Of a stretch of DNA of 64,000 bases, positions 1 to 8,654 are shown piece by piece. Source of the stretch: Cyanobium sp. Morenito 9A2 (GTDB taxonomy: Bacteria; Cyanobacteriota; Cyanobacteriia; PCC-6307; Cyanobiaceae); the NCBI RefSeq assembly GCF_024345575.1, contig NZ_JAGQBJ010000003.1, positions 241,117 to 305,116 of the forward strand, given 5' to 3'. Below the pieces are notes generated by a model. It ran no database searches, had not been told where the DNA came from, and worked only from the letters and a program-made list of their open reading frames with translations. Position 1 is the first letter of the stretch. Every line of letters begins with the position of its first letter. The position numbers were made by a program, and so were the translations under genes.

Positions 1-374
1 CCCTGGTGGTGGAGGGCCTCCAGCCGGGCGGCAACGGCCGCAGTCCAACTGAGCTGAAAATCCGGCTGCGCCAGGGCCAGGGCCAGGGGCTGCGGATCCA
101 GCTCCAGCCCGAACCAGTTCAGGACCAGTCCCCGCGCTTCGGCCGCCTCGAAGAGGGCGCCGGCGTTGGTGCCCAGCCCAAGGCCCACATCCAGCACCAG
201 CAGACGGCCACCCGGGGAATAACGACTCAGCTCCGCCGGGGCGATGAACTTCTCCTCGGCCTCTCGCCGTGCCCCGTGCTCGCTGTGGAAACCCTCCTGG
301 AACTCGGCGCTGTAGAGGCTGAAGCTGCCGTCGGCGGTGCGCCGGGGCTCAAGCCTGGAGGCGGGCGAGGTCAT
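1..374 (-). CDS. MnmC-like SAM-dependent methyltransferase (partial, C-terminus beyond window)
   Basis: The minus-strand frame from the ATG at 374-372 is open to the window edge and encodes an N-terminus beginning [20 protein letters not shown]. It contains the phrase [19 protein letters not shown] and a SAM-binding motif I of the form [12 protein letters not shown]. This combination is typical of the MnmC2-type tRNA 5-methylaminomethyl-2-thiouridine methyltransferase family, which in cyanobacteria often lacks the FAD oxidase half. About 124 residues are visible. The start overlaps the end of aroA by 26 bases in another frame, so the two are probably co-transcribed. The family call rests on motifs; the exact tRNA substrate is inference. 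Confidence 0.75.
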   Translation of the reverse strand, partial: MTSPASRLEPRRTADGSFSLYSAEFQEGFHSEHGARREAEEKFIAPAELSRYSPGGRLLVLDVGLGLGTNAGALFEAAEARGLVLNWFGLELDPQPLALALAQPDFQLSWTAAVAARLEALHHQ

Positions 375-1656
375 CCCAGAAGCCAGGGTAGGAGACCGCC
401 GCCGCGCCGCTGCGGTGCAGGTGGGAGGGGCCGGAGGCGATCTGGGCGGCCACCGCCAGGCTCATCGCCACCCGGTGGTCGGTTTCACTGTCGAGCGCGG
501 CGCCCCTGAGCGGCAGCCCACCGGTGATCGTGAGTCCATCGGGGTGCTCATCCAACTGGGCACCCATGGCCCGGAGCTGGCGCGCCATCACCGCCAGTCG
601 GTCGGTTTCCTTCACCCGCAGTTCCTCAGCCTCGCGGATCGTCGAGATCCCCTCGGCGACGCAGGCGGCCACCGCCAGCACCGGGATCTCATCGACAAGG
701 CGCGGAATCAGATCGCCTTCGATCGCAAAGGCCTTCAAGGGGCCATGCAGCACCCGCAGATCCCCTACCGGTTCGCCGGCCATCTCGCGGGCCTGGAGAA
801 TCTCGATGCGCGCCCCCATCTGCTCGAGCACCTCAAGCACCCCTGTGCGGGTGGGGTTGAGCCCCACGTTCTCCACCGTCAGGTCTGCGCCGGGGGTGAT
901 CGCGCCGGCCACGAGCCAGAAGGCCGCCGAACTGATGTCTCCCGGCACCACCACCCGCTGGCCGCGCAGCACCCCGCCCGGCCGCACGACCACGGTGCGG
1001 TTGCCCTCACCGCCCACCTCCAGGTCAGCGCCGAAAGCGCGCAGCATCCGCTCGCTGTGGTCGCGGGAGCGGGCCGGTTCGATCACGGTGGTGGGCCCCT
1101 CGGCCGTGAGGGCCGCCAGCAGGAGCGCCGATTTCACCTGGGCCGAGGCCACCGGGGTGGTCACGGTGGCGCCGTGGAGCCGGCGGCCCTGGATCGCCAG
1201 GGGGGCGTAGTTGCCGCCGGCGCGGCCGGCGATCGTGGCCCCCATCGCCGCCAGGGGGGTGGCCACCCGCGCCATGGGCCGCCGGCGCAGGGAGTCGTCG
1301 CCGTTGAGCACGAAGTGGCGTCCATTGCGGCCCGCCAGCAGCCCCAGCAGCAGGCGCATGGTGGTGCCGGAGTTGCCGCAGTCGAGGATCGATTCGGGTT
1401 CCCGGAGCCCATCGAGACCCACCCCGTGCACCAGCACCGGTTCGCCTGCCACGATCGGGCCCACCTCCACGCCCATGGCCCGCAGGCAGGCGGCGGTGCT
1501 CAGGGGGTCTTCGGCGGGCAGCAGTCCCTCGATCCGGGTTTCGCCTTCGGCGATCGCTCCGAAGAGCAGGGCCCGGTGGGAGATCGATTTATCCCCCGGC
1601 ACGCGCACGGATCCCCGCAGGCTGCGAGCGGTGGTTGATCCCAGCTCGAGGGTCAT
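349..1656 (-). CDS. aroA: 3-phosphoshikimate 1-carboxyvinyltransferase (EPSP synthase)
   Basis: This 435-residue protein catalyses the sixth shikimate-pathway step, joining shikimate-3-phosphate and phosphoenolpyruvate. The substrate-binding GDKS is at residues 21-24 and the NSGTTMR loop at 95-101. The protein also carries SAQVK (171-175), RDHSE (198-202) and NPTR (267-270), which are the motifs used to define class II, naturally glyphosate-tolerant EPSP synthases; that tolerance is an inference, not shown here. Length is normal for the family and no lesions are visible. It lies 42 bases after the Rrf2-type regulator on the same strand and overlaps the MnmC-like gene, so a ubiD-rrf2-aroA-mnmC unit is plausible. 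Confidence 0.97.
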   Translation of the reverse strand: MTLELGSTTARSLRGSVRVPGDKSISHRALLFGAIAEGETRIEGLLPAEDPLSTAACLRAMGVEVGPIVAGEPVLVHGVGLDGLREPESILDCGNSGTTMRLLLGLLAGRNGRHFVLNGDDSLRRRPMARVATPLAAMGATIAGRAGGNYAPLAIQGRRLHGATVTTPVASAQVKSALLLAALTAEGPTTVIEPARSRDHSERMLRAFGADLEVGGEGNRTVVVRPGGVLRGQRVVVPGDISSAAFWLVAGAITPGADLTVENVGLNPTRTGVLEVLEQMGARIEILQAREMAGEPVGDLRVLHGPLKAFAIEGDLIPRLVDEIPVLAVAACVAEGISTIREAEELRVKETDRLAVMARQLRAMGAQLDEHPDGLTITGGLPLRGAALDSETDHRVAMSLAVAAQIASGPSHLHRSGAAAVSYPGFWDDLARLQA

Positions 1657-1698
1657 GGACAGCTGATGGGCACAGGAAACGAGCCTACGCAGGGGCGT

Positions 1699-2181
1699 TC
1701 AGCCCACCATCAGGCCGCCGTCCTCCCGCAGGCATTCCTGCCAGCTGCGCAGGTCAAAGAGCAACTCTTCGAGGCTGAGGGCCTCCAGCTCCCGCTCCAG
1801 GGCCCGACTCAGCCGCCGTTGCAGCGCCGAAAGCACCCGATCACCGGCGATGGCCTCGCTGGGGATTTCTGGGAGCTGGATCTCAGGCTCTGAGCTGATG
1901 GCCTGGGTCCGCTCGACCCCCTGTGGCCCTACCTGTTCCACCGCCGCCAGGATCGCCGCCAGGCGCGTGTCCCGGGCGCTCTGGGCCAGCCGGTAGCCGC
2001 CGCTGCGCCCGCGACGGGCCTCCACCAGTTGGGCGCGGCGCAGCTGGAGCAACAGCTGCTCCAACATGGGTGCCGGCAGCTGCTGGGCCTGGGCCAGCTG
2101 GTTCACCGATTGCCAGCGCTGGGGGTCGCGGGCCAGCTCAACCAGGGCCTTGATCGCGTAGAGGGTGCGCTTGCGCAGCAT
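1699..2181 (-). CDS. Rrf2 family transcriptional regulator
   Basis: The 160-residue protein has the Rrf2 winged-helix layout: an N-terminal MLRKRTLYAIKALVELA helix, a second helix SVNQLAQAQQLPAPMLEQLL, and the wing RRGRSGGYRLA. Family members such as IscR sense Fe-S status through three conserved cysteines, but only one cysteine is visible here, near the C-terminus, so an Fe-S cluster of the IscR type is unlikely. The C-terminal third (about 110-150) is a long charged helix rich in Leu and Glu. The start lies 9 bases downstream of the ubiD stop, suggesting co-transcription. The regulon cannot be read from the sequence. Confidence 0.88.
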   Translation of the reverse strand: MLRKRTLYAIKALVELARDPQRWQSVNQLAQAQQLPAPMLEQLLLQLRRAQLVEARRGRSGGYRLAQSARDTRLAAILAAVEQVGPQGVERTQAISSEPEIQLPEIPSEAIAGDRVLSALQRRLSRALERELEALSLEELLFDLRSWQECLREDGGLMVG

Positions 2182-2190
2182 CTGTTCCGC

Positions 2191-3753
2191 TCAGGTCCGG
2201 GCCGCGAGCCGCTCCAGCACGTGCTCAAGGGCGTAGCCAAACAGGGCTGGATCGGGCTCGATGCCATCGAGATCGGCGAGCCCCAGCTCGGCCCAGCGGC
2301 CGTCGATGTGCGCCTCCAGTTCAGGGGAGCGCGCCAGCGCTTCGCCCCAGTCGTGGCGCTTCTCAGGGCCAATTTTGGTGGTGGCATCGATCGCCAGACG
2401 GCCCCCCAGGCCCAGGCGCTCACTGGCGAAATCGAGCGAATCGAAGGGGGTGTCCTCGAGCACGAAGAGATCGCGCTGGGGATCCACCTGGGCGCTGATC
2501 GCCCAGATCACCTGACGCGGATCGCGGATGGCGATGCTCCTGTCGACCACGACCACGAACTTGGTGTAGGTGAACTGGGGCAGGGCGCTCCAGAAGGCCA
2601 TCGCCGCCCGCTTGGCCTGGCCCGGGTAGGCCTTGTCGATCGAGAGGATCGCCAGCTTGTAGCTCAGCCCCTCCATCGGCAGGAAGAAATCGACGATCTC
2701 CGGGATCTGCTGGCGCAGGATCGGCGTGTAGAGCCGGTTCAGGGCGATCGCCAGCATCGCCTCTTCCTTGGGGGGCCGGCCGCTGAAGGTGGTGAGAAAG
2801 ATCGGCTGCCGCCGCTGGGTGACGCAGTGGAAGCGCACGAGCGGTGAGAGTTCGGCGCCGCCGTAGAAGCCCATGTGGTCGCCGCAGGGCCCATCCGGGA
2901 GCTGCTCCCCGGGGGTGATCGTGCCCTCCAGCACCACTTCGCTGTGGGAGGGCACCTCCAGGTCCAGGGTCTTGCACTTCGCCAGCCGCACCCCCTCGCC
3001 GGCATAGAGCCCGGCGAACAGCCATTCCGAGAGCTGCACGGGGATCGGCGTGGCCGCCGCCATCACCAGCAGCGGGTGCACTCCGATCGCCACCGCCACC
3101 TCCAGCTTTTTCCCGAGCGCCGCCGCCTTGCGCAGGTGGCGGGCGCCGCCCCGCACCGAGAGCCAGTGCACGGTCATCGTCTGGGCTGACTGGCGCTGCA
3201 GCCGGTAGACCCCCACGTTGGGCACGCCGGTTTCGGGGTCCTTGGTGATCACCAGCCCCAGGGTGATCACACCGCCGGCATCGCCGGGCCAGGGGCGCAG
3301 CAGCGGCAGGGCGTCGAGATTCACCTGCTCCCCCTTGAACACCTGCTGATGGCAGGGGGGGGTGAGGTCCCGGTCGGGGCGGGAGCGGATCAGATCCCAG
3401 AGCACCCCGCCGAAACGGGCGGCTTCCTTGAGGCCCTTGGGCGGTTTGGGTTGCTGGAGCAGGGCGAGGCGGCTGCCGAGCTCCTCAAGCTCCTCGGGCC
3501 GCTCCATGCCCATCGACCAGAGCACGCGTTCCACCGTGCCCAGCAGGTTCACCGCCACGGGCATCGATGAGCCGACCACGTTTTCGAACAGCAGTGCCGG
3601 CCCACCGCGGGCCAGGACGCGGTCAGCGATGGCGGCCAGTTCCAGGTCCGGGTCCACCGGCGCCGTGATCCGCCGCAGTTGTCCGCGCCCCTCGATCAGC
3701 TCCAGGAACCCGCGCAGGTCGCGGCTCGGACGCCGCGTCCATGGCCCATCCAT
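2191..3753 (-). CDS. UbiD family prenyl-FMN-dependent decarboxylase
   Basis: This is a member of the UbiD (3-polyprenyl-4-hydroxybenzoate decarboxylase) family. In cyanobacteria its likely role is in plastoquinone synthesis, but that is inferred from the family. Characteristic segments are LPLLRPWPGDAGGVITLGL, PIPVQLSEWLFAGLY, DLEVPSHSEVVLEGTI, DGPCGDHMGFYGG and FLTTFSGRPPKEEAM, with the conserved ending KIGPEKRHDWGEA near residue 475. I place the start at the ATG at 3753 (520 residues). A longer frame starts at 3939, but it would overlap the divergent NDH-2 gene and adds a low-complexity leader unlike the family. Downstream come an Rrf2 regulator and aroA on the same strand. Confidence 0.93.
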   Translation of the reverse strand: MDGPWTRRPSRDLRGFLELIEGRGQLRRITAPVDPDLELAAIADRVLARGGPALLFENVVGSSMPVAVNLLGTVERVLWSMGMERPEELEELGSRLALLQQPKPPKGLKEAARFGGVLWDLIRSRPDRDLTPPCHQQVFKGEQVNLDALPLLRPWPGDAGGVITLGLVITKDPETGVPNVGVYRLQRQSAQTMTVHWLSVRGGARHLRKAAALGKKLEVAVAIGVHPLLVMAAATPIPVQLSEWLFAGLYAGEGVRLAKCKTLDLEVPSHSEVVLEGTITPGEQLPDGPCGDHMGFYGGAELSPLVRFHCVTQRRQPIFLTTFSGRPPKEEAMLAIALNRLYTPILRQQIPEIVDFFLPMEGLSYKLAILSIDKAYPGQAKRAAMAFWSALPQFTYTKFVVVVDRSIAIRDPRQVIWAISAQVDPQRDLFVLEDTPFDSLDFASERLGLGGRLAIDATTKIGPEKRHDWGEALARSPELEAHIDGRWAELGLADLDGIEPDPALFGYALEHVLERLAART

Positions 3754-3873
3754 TCCTGTACCACCAGTGCTTCCCACTGTGACGCACCCGCGCCGGCTGG
3801 CGCGAGATGGCTCCCGGCTGCCCTTCGCGGGGAACCCCGATAGGGTGCCTGCCAAGAGCGGCTGAGAGTAAGG
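3754..3873. promoter_or_regulatory. Divergent intergenic region between ubiD and NDH-2
   Basis: This 120-base gap separates two genes read outward, so it should hold both promoters. A small inverted repeat (GCGCC-GGCT-GGCGC) lies near 3790-3805. A GTAAGG ribosome binding site precedes the NDH-2 ATG at 3874. No clear -35/-10 pair stands out. Both flanking products plausibly act on quinones, so shared control would make sense, but nothing in the sequence proves it. Confidence 0.4.
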
Positions 3874-5217
3874 ATGGCCCCCGAGCGGTTCTTTCTGGAA
3901 CTGGAGCCACCGCTGGAGAGCCTGCGTCAGCGGCCCCATGTGGTGATCGTGGGGGGCGGCTTCGCCGGGCTCGCCGCCTGCCGCGCCCTGGCCGGAGCCG
4001 ACCTGCGGGTCACCCTGATCGACCGGCGCAACTTCAATCTTTTCCAGCCCCTGCTCTATCAGGTGTCCACCGGGCTGATCTCCCCCAGCGATGTGGCCTC
4101 ACCCCTGCGGCTGCTGGTGGGCCGTCAGGCCAATCTCCAGGTGCTGCTCGGGGAGGTGGACCACCTCGATGTGGACCGGCGCCGGATCGGCTTCGAGGGC
4201 AGCGATTTCGCCTACGACCACCTGATCCTGGCGGCGGGCTCCGGCAGCACCTACTTCGGTCATCCCGAGTGGGCGGAGTTGGCCCCCTCGATGAAGACCC
4301 TCGAGGACGCTGAGGAGATCCGGCGCCGGCTTCTGCTGGTGATGGAGGAGGCCGAGCGCACCCCCGATTCCGAAAGGCGCCGCCATCTGCAGGCGGTGGT
4401 GATCGTCGGCGGTGGGCCCACGGGCTGCGAGCTGGCCGGCTCGGTCTCCGACCTGATGCGCCACAGCCTCGAGCGCGATTTCAAGCAGCTCGATCCCGCC
4501 GACACCACAATCACCCTGGTGGACCCCGGCGATCGGCTGTTGCGGGCGCTGGATCCCCAGCTCTCCGCCGCCGCCGCCCAGGCGCTGGAGGCGGCCGGTG
4601 TGCGCCTGCTGCTGGGGGGACGGGTGCGGACGATCGAAGCAGGTCGCCTGAGCGTGACCAGCGCCGAGGGGGAGCAGGTGCTCGAGGCCGCCACGATCTG
4701 CTGGACCGCCGGCGTGCGCGCTTCCCCCCTGGGGGGGGAGCTGGCCCGCGCCAGCAGCTGCCGCCTCGACCGCGGCGGGCGGGTGGAGGTGGAGCCCGAT
4801 TTCTCGATCCCCGGCCATCCGGAGATTCGTGTGATCGGCGATCTCTGTGCCTATGCTCACACACCCGATGGCCGCCCCCTGCCGGGGATGGCCGCACCGG
4901 CGGTGCAGATGGGGGCCTGGGTGGCCCGGGACCTGCGCGGCCGCCTGGAGGGATGGACCCCGAAGCCCTTCCGCTTCTTCGATCCCGGCAGCATGGCGGT
5001 GCTCGGTCCCGGCCGGGCGGTGGCCGACCTGCGTGGGCTGACCTTCTCGGGCCCGCTGGCCTGGCTGCTCTGGGGGCTGGCCCACCTGGCCTTCATGCCC
5101 GACCCCGAGAACCGCCTCTTGCTGCTGCTCAAGTGGTTGTGGGTCATCGGCACCCGCCAGCGCAGTGCCCTGGTGATCGGCCAGCCCCAGGCGCCCGCCG
5201 CCGTCACCGAACCCTGA
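3874..5217 (+). CDS. Type II NAD(P)H:quinone oxidoreductase (NDH-2)
   Basis: The 447-residue flavoprotein transfers electrons from NAD(P)H to membrane quinone without pumping protons. The FAD-binding GGGFAG lies at residues 27-32 and the NAD(P)H-binding GGGPTG at 179-184. The segment LFQPLLYQVSTGLISPSDVA and the later VIGDLCAYAH (FAD phosphate end) with MAAPAVQMG are NDH-2 hallmarks. The C-terminus has hydrophobic and Trp-rich stretches (WLLWGLAHLAFM, LLLLLKWLWVIGT) expected to sit on the membrane. The ATG at 3874 has a GTAAGG site just upstream. It converges with the SDR gene 15 bases downstream. Which of the cyanobacterial NdbA/B/C types it belongs to cannot be decided by eye. Confidence 0.93.
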   Translation: MAPERFFLELEPPLESLRQRPHVVIVGGGFAGLAACRALAGADLRVTLIDRRNFNLFQPLLYQVSTGLISPSDVASPLRLLVGRQANLQVLLGEVDHLDVDRRRIGFEGSDFAYDHLILAAGSGSTYFGHPEWAELAPSMKTLEDAEEIRRRLLLVMEEAERTPDSERRRHLQAVVIVGGGPTGCELAGSVSDLMRHSLERDFKQLDPADTTITLVDPGDRLLRALDPQLSAAAAQALEAAGVRLLLGGRVRTIEAGRLSVTSAEGEQVLEAATICWTAGVRASPLGGELARASSCRLDRGGRVEVEPDFSIPGHPEIRVIGDLCAYAHTPDGRPLPGMAAPAVQMGAWVARDLRGRLEGWTPKPFRFFDPGSMAVLGPGRAVADLRGLTFSGPLAWLLWGLAHLAFMPDPENRLLLLLKWLWVIGTRQRSALVIGQPQAPAAVTEP

Positions 5218-5232
5218 GGCGGACCGCCCCTG

Positions 5233-6072
5233 TCAGAGGCCGGGACTGCTCTGCATGATGCCGCCGTCGGCGAACACGGTGGTGGCGGTGATGTAGCTGG
5301 CGAAGTCGCTGGCGAGGAACGCCACGACGGCGGCGATCTCCTCGGGCTGGGCCATGCGGCCCAGGGGGATCGCCGCATTGAGCTTGGCCAGCAGTTGCGG
5401 GTCGTTGATCGTGGCGTCGTTGATCGGGGTGGCCACCGCGCCAGGGCCCACGTTCACCACCGTGATGCCGTGGGGGGCCAGCTCCAGGGCGGCCGTGCGG
5501 GTGAGCATGCGCACCCCGCCCTTGGCGGCGCAATAGGGGGTGTTGCCGGGCATCGGCCAGTCCTCGTGCACCGAGGAGATGTTGATGATGCGTCCCCCTC
5601 CCCCCTGGGCGATCATCTGCTTTGCGGCGTACTGGGTGGCGAAGAACACCGCCCGCAGATTCACATCCAGCACCCTGTCGAACTGCTCCGGGGTGGTCTC
5701 GAGGATCGAGGTGCGCGTTTCGATGCCGGCGTTGTTGACGATCACATCCAGGCGGCCGTAGCGATCGACGGTGGCCTGCACGAGCCGCTGGAGATCCTCG
5801 AGCTTGGCGACATCGGCCTGGACTCCGAAGCTGCTGCCGCCGAAGGCACCAATCTCCCGTTCCAGTTCCTCGGTGGCCTCGGGATGGGAGCGGTAGTCGA
5901 TCACCACCTGGGCGCCGCGGTGGGCGAGGGCTTCCACGATCGCCTTGCCGATGCCGCTGTTGCCCCCGGTGACGATCGCCACCTTGCCCTCCAGGAGCTG
6001 AGCCAGGGTGCGGGCGGCCTCCGGGTTGGTGCTTCTGGCCTCGGTGCTGCGGACCACGACAAGGGGAGCCAC
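5233..6072 (-). CDS. SDR family oxidoreductase (glucose 1-dehydrogenase-like)
   Basis: This is a classical short-chain dehydrogenase of 279 residues. The cofactor motif TGGNSGIG is at 35-42, NNAG near 113-116, the catalytic Ser around 166-167 (NISS), and the YxxxK pair Tyr180/Lys184 in YCAAK. The C-terminus ends in the common FADGGIMQSSPGL. The first 25 residues precede the Rossmann fold and lack a recognisable motif, so a start nearer residue 25 is possible. Overall it most resembles glucose 1-dehydrogenase or 3-oxoacyl-reductase-like SDRs. The substrate is unknown. It is divergently arranged with an EamA transporter. Confidence 0.88.
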   Translation of the reverse strand: MAPLVVVRSTEARSTNPEAARTLAQLLEGKVAIVTGGNSGIGKAIVEALAHRGAQVVIDYRSHPEATEELEREIGAFGGSSFGVQADVAKLEDLQRLVQATVDRYGRLDVIVNNAGIETRTSILETTPEQFDRVLDVNLRAVFFATQYAAKQMIAQGGGGRIINISSVHEDWPMPGNTPYCAAKGGVRMLTRTAALELAPHGITVVNVGPGAVATPINDATINDPQLLAKLNAAIPLGRMAQPEEIAAVVAFLASDFASYITATTVFADGGIMQSSPGL

Positions 6073-6080
6073 TGGGCAAA

Positions 6081-6119
6081 CCCTAGGCGCCCAGACGGAT
6101 CCTGGCTCCGTGCCTAGGG
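6081..6119. promoter_or_regulatory. Inverted repeat in the SDR/EamA divergent promoter
   Basis: The octamer CCCTAGGC at 6081-6088 is mirrored exactly by GCCTAGGG at 6112-6119, separated by 23 bases, between the divergent SDR and EamA starts. Each half also contains the palindrome CCTAGG. The spacing of roughly three helical turns between centres would suit a dimer-of-dimers repressor or a shared operator. The right half abuts the GTG start of the transporter, so binding there could block translation or transcription of it. No family is recognised. Confidence 0.4.
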
Positions 6120-6126
6120 TGCGCTG

Positions 6127-7077
6127 GTGACGATTCCCCCACCAGCGCCCGTGGCATCGCCCGCGCTCGAACCCCGGCCCGAGTCCATCGCCCTCGGTGC
6201 TTCATTGCTGGTGCTCGCTTTCCTCGCCAACACCGCCCAGAGCGCCTTCGGCCGGGCTCTTGAAGCCGGCATGGGGGCGCCGGTGTTCACCTGGCTGACC
6301 TTCATGGTCGCCCTGGTGCTCGTGCTGCCTGCGCTGTTGCTGCGTGGTGGCCGCGATCTGACCACCACTGTGCTGCCGCTCCATCTGCTGCGCAGCCTCA
6401 CGGGCCTGGCGGGCTTCTTCCTGTTCATCACCGCCGCCCGGCTGGTGAACCTGGTGAACGCCAACGTTCTGCTCAACACCACCCCCCTGTTCCTGCCCCT
6501 GCTGGGATTTCTGGTCTTCGGCCGGAGGGTGCCGGCGGGTCTGTGGGCCTGCCTGGGGCTGGGCTTCGCCGGGATGGTGGTGGTGGTGCAGCCCAACGCG
6601 ACCCTGCTCACCCGGCCGGGGGATCTGCTCGGGCTGGCGGCCGGCCTGGTCTGCGCCGTGGAATTCCTGGCGGTGAAGCGGCTCGACCGCAGCGAAGCTC
6701 CCCTCACCCAGATGGTTTACTTCCTGGTGTTCGGCAGCCTCGGCTCCACCCTGGCCGTGCTCGGGCCCCTGCGCCCACCAGGGCCGGGGTTCCTGGGCCT
6801 CGGTGGCCTCACGGCGGAGCAGGCCGCCCTGGTGGTGGCCTCCGGCGCCTGCCTGGTGGCGTTCCAGTTCCTGCTGATCAAGGCCTACGCCCACGCCGAC
6901 CCCAGCGCCATCGGCGCCTTCCAGTACTCCTCGGTGGTGTTCGCCGGCCTGATCGGATGGGTTGCCTTCGCCCAGCGCCCGAACCTGGCGGTTTGGCTCG
7001 GCACCGCCCTGATCTGCCTCGGCGGTGGCCTCAGCATCGTGCTGCAGCGCCCCAACGCGCCCCTTCCCGGTCCGTGA
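6127..7077 (+). CDS. EamA/DMT superfamily transporter
   Basis: The 316-residue protein is almost entirely hydrophobic, with about ten membrane helices in two similar halves, as expected for drug/metabolite transporters. The ends of the first repeat (LNTTPLFLPLLGFLVFGRRV) and second repeat (AIGAFQYSSVVFAGLIGWVA) are typical EamA segments preceding the last helices. The start is a GTG at 6127. The stop TGA at 7075-7077 overlaps the GTG start of the next gene, so the two are translationally coupled. The transported compound is unknown; metabolite efflux is the usual guess for the family. Confidence 0.9.
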   Translation: MTIPPPAPVASPALEPRPESIALGASLLVLAFLANTAQSAFGRALEAGMGAPVFTWLTFMVALVLVLPALLLRGGRDLTTTVLPLHLLRSLTGLAGFFLFITAARLVNLVNANVLLNTTPLFLPLLGFLVFGRRVPAGLWACLGLGFAGMVVVVQPNATLLTRPGDLLGLAAGLVCAVEFLAVKRLDRSEAPLTQMVYFLVFGSLGSTLAVLGPLRPPGPGFLGLGGLTAEQAALVVASGACLVAFQFLLIKAYAHADPSAIGAFQYSSVVFAGLIGWVAFAQRPNLAVWLGTALICLGGGLSIVLQRPNAPLPGP

Positions 7078-8096
7078 GCGTTCCTCCCTCCACGCCGGCG
7101 ATCGAGAGCGTCGGCTTCACCACCGCCGATGCCCACCGCTGCGCAGCCTTCCTCTGCGGCCGGCTGGGCTTCCAGCAGGAGGGTCGGTGCACGATCCTGG
7201 GGGGCCCCTACGCAGAACTGATCGGCCTGGCGGGCGCCCACCTGCGGCTCGTGCGGCTGCGGCTGGGGGCCGAGCGGATCGAGCTCACCGAGGTGATCGA
7301 CCCTGGCCCGCACCAGCGCCGCGGCCGGCCAATCGCCGCCGAGGCCCGCAGCTGCGATCTGAGTTTTCAGCACCTCTGCCTGGTGGTCTCCGACCTGGTG
7401 GTCGCCCACGGGGCCGTGGCGCCCCTGATCGCCTCCGGGGAGCTGCGCTCGATTTCCTCCGCCCCCCAGCGGTTGCCGTCCTGGAATGTCGCGGCCGCCG
7501 GCATCGAGGCCTTCAAGTTCCGCGATCCGGAGGGCCATGCCCTTGAGCTGCTCCAGTTCCCCCCCGGCAAGGGGGATCCCCGCTGGCAACGGCCGGCGGC
7601 GGACCCCGACTCCCCCTGGCTCGGCATCGACCACAGCGCCATCGCCATCGGCGACAGCGAGGTCAGCCAACGCTTCTACGTCGAGGGGCTTGGGCTGCGC
7701 CGGGGGGTCGAGGGACTCAACAGCGGCGTGGAGCAGGAGCGCCTCGATGGCCTGGCCGGCGCGCGGGTGCGCATCGTTCCCCTGCGTTGCCGGCAGGGCC
7801 CCGGCCTCGAGGGGCTCCAGTACCTGGAGCCGTCGGGTGGCCGGCCGATTCCTGCTGATCTCGGCGCCCAGGACCTCGACCACTGGCAGATCCGCTTGGT
7901 GGTCGATGACCTGGAGGCGATCCGTGGGCGGTTGATCTCCCTGGCACTGCTGGGCGACCTGCCCCCGAGCACCGTGGTCGACCTGGAGGGTGCCGGCCTG
8001 GGATTCCGGCGCGCGCTGCAGCTGCGCGATCCCGACGGCCATCGGATTCAGCTGGTGCAGCGAAGCGAGGCAGCCGCCCCCGCCGCTTCTCCCTAG
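7074..8096 (+). CDS. Two-domain VOC (glyoxalase/dioxygenase fold) protein
   Basis: I place the start at the GTG at 7074, overlapping the transporter stop by three bases and giving 340 residues. Two vicinal-oxygen-chelate repeats are visible. The first (about 8-165) contains GFTTADAHRCAAFLCGRLGF and ends in FKFRDPEGHALELLQFPPG; the second (about 180-330) contains HSAIAIGDSEVSQRFYVEGL and ends in LQLRDPDGHRIQLVQ. The conserved Glu/Gln near each RDPxGH is consistent with metal ligands. Enzymes of this fold include glyoxalases, extradiol dioxygenases and resistance proteins; the reaction cannot be chosen here. Coupling to a transporter suggests a shared small-molecule substrate, which is inference. 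Confidence 0.82.
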   Translation: MSVPPSTPAIESVGFTTADAHRCAAFLCGRLGFQQEGRCTILGGPYAELIGLAGAHLRLVRLRLGAERIELTEVIDPGPHQRRGRPIAAEARSCDLSFQHLCLVVSDLVVAHGAVAPLIASGELRSISSAPQRLPSWNVAAAGIEAFKFRDPEGHALELLQFPPGKGDPRWQRPAADPDSPWLGIDHSAIAIGDSEVSQRFYVEGLGLRRGVEGLNSGVEQERLDGLAGARVRIVPLRCRQGPGLEGLQYLEPSGGRPIPADLGAQDLDHWQIRLVVDDLEAIRGRLISLALLGDLPPSTVVDLEGAGLGFRRALQLRDPDGHRIQLVQRSEAAAPAASP

Positions 8097-8137
8097 CCTG
8101 CGCGCAGCTCGACCGGGTTCGCACCGGCGCTGAGGCC

Positions 8138-8635
8138 ATGGCCAGTGGGTTGCTGGATCTTCTTGTGCCCCCCCCGGTCGGCGGCACCGGGGCCGTCGCC
8201 TTGCTGCTGCTGCGGCTGTTTGTGGGTGTGGCCTTCCTGCGCCATGGCTGGCCGAAGCTGCGCCATCTGCAGGTGTGGTCCGCGGCGCTGAAGACCCCCG
8301 TCTGGCTCTGTTTCCTCTCGGCGTTTTCGATGTGGGCCGGCGGTCTGGCGCTGCTGCCCGGTCTGCTCACCCCCCTGGCGGCCCTGGCGATTCTGGTGTC
8401 GATGGCCTACGCGCTGGTGCTGGAGATCCGCTCGGGATTTCCCTTCATCGCCCCCGATCCCTACCTGATTCCCGCGGGGGATTACGCCGGACCGATGGGG
8501 GTGGGGGAGCCCCCCAGCTGGGAGAAGGCGGCGATGTATGTGGTGATGGCGCTGGTGCTGATCGCCGCAGGCGGTGGGGCTCTTTCCCTGGATGGCGCCT
8601 GGGTGAGGCCGCTGCTGCAGGGCTGGCTCGGCTGA
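8138..8635 (+). CDS. DoxX family membrane protein
   Basis: This 165-residue protein has four predicted membrane helices. Its first helix carries the DoxX signature LLRLFVGVAFLRHGWPKLRHL, in shortened form RLFVGVAFLRHGWPK. A PFIAPDPYLIP segment lies between helices three and four. DoxX proteins are small membrane proteins linked in some species to thiosulfate oxidation or redox balance, but most have no known role. The gene lies 41 bases after the VOC gene and converges with the GMC oxidoreductase. Confidence 0.83.
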   Translation: MASGLLDLLVPPPVGGTGAVALLLLRLFVGVAFLRHGWPKLRHLQVWSAALKTPVWLCFLSAFSMWAGGLALLPGLLTPLAALAILVSMAYALVLEIRSGFPFIAPDPYLIPAGDYAGPMGVGEPPSWEKAAMYVVMALVLIAAGGGALSLDGAWVRPLLQGWLG

Positions 8636-8654
8636 GAGGCCCTCGGCCCGACGC

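Noticed and set aside
1550..1557. GCGATCGC palindromes scattered through the window as possible regulatory sites.
   Set aside because: This is the known HIP1 octamer, common in cyanobacterial genomes, found inside genes as well as between them.
3835..3873. TPP-riboswitch-like phrases (GGGTGCC ... GGCTGAGA) just before the NDH-2 start.
   Set aside because: Only the first conserved half is present; the second half (ACCTGAT...) is missing and the gene has no thiamine link, so it is probably chance.
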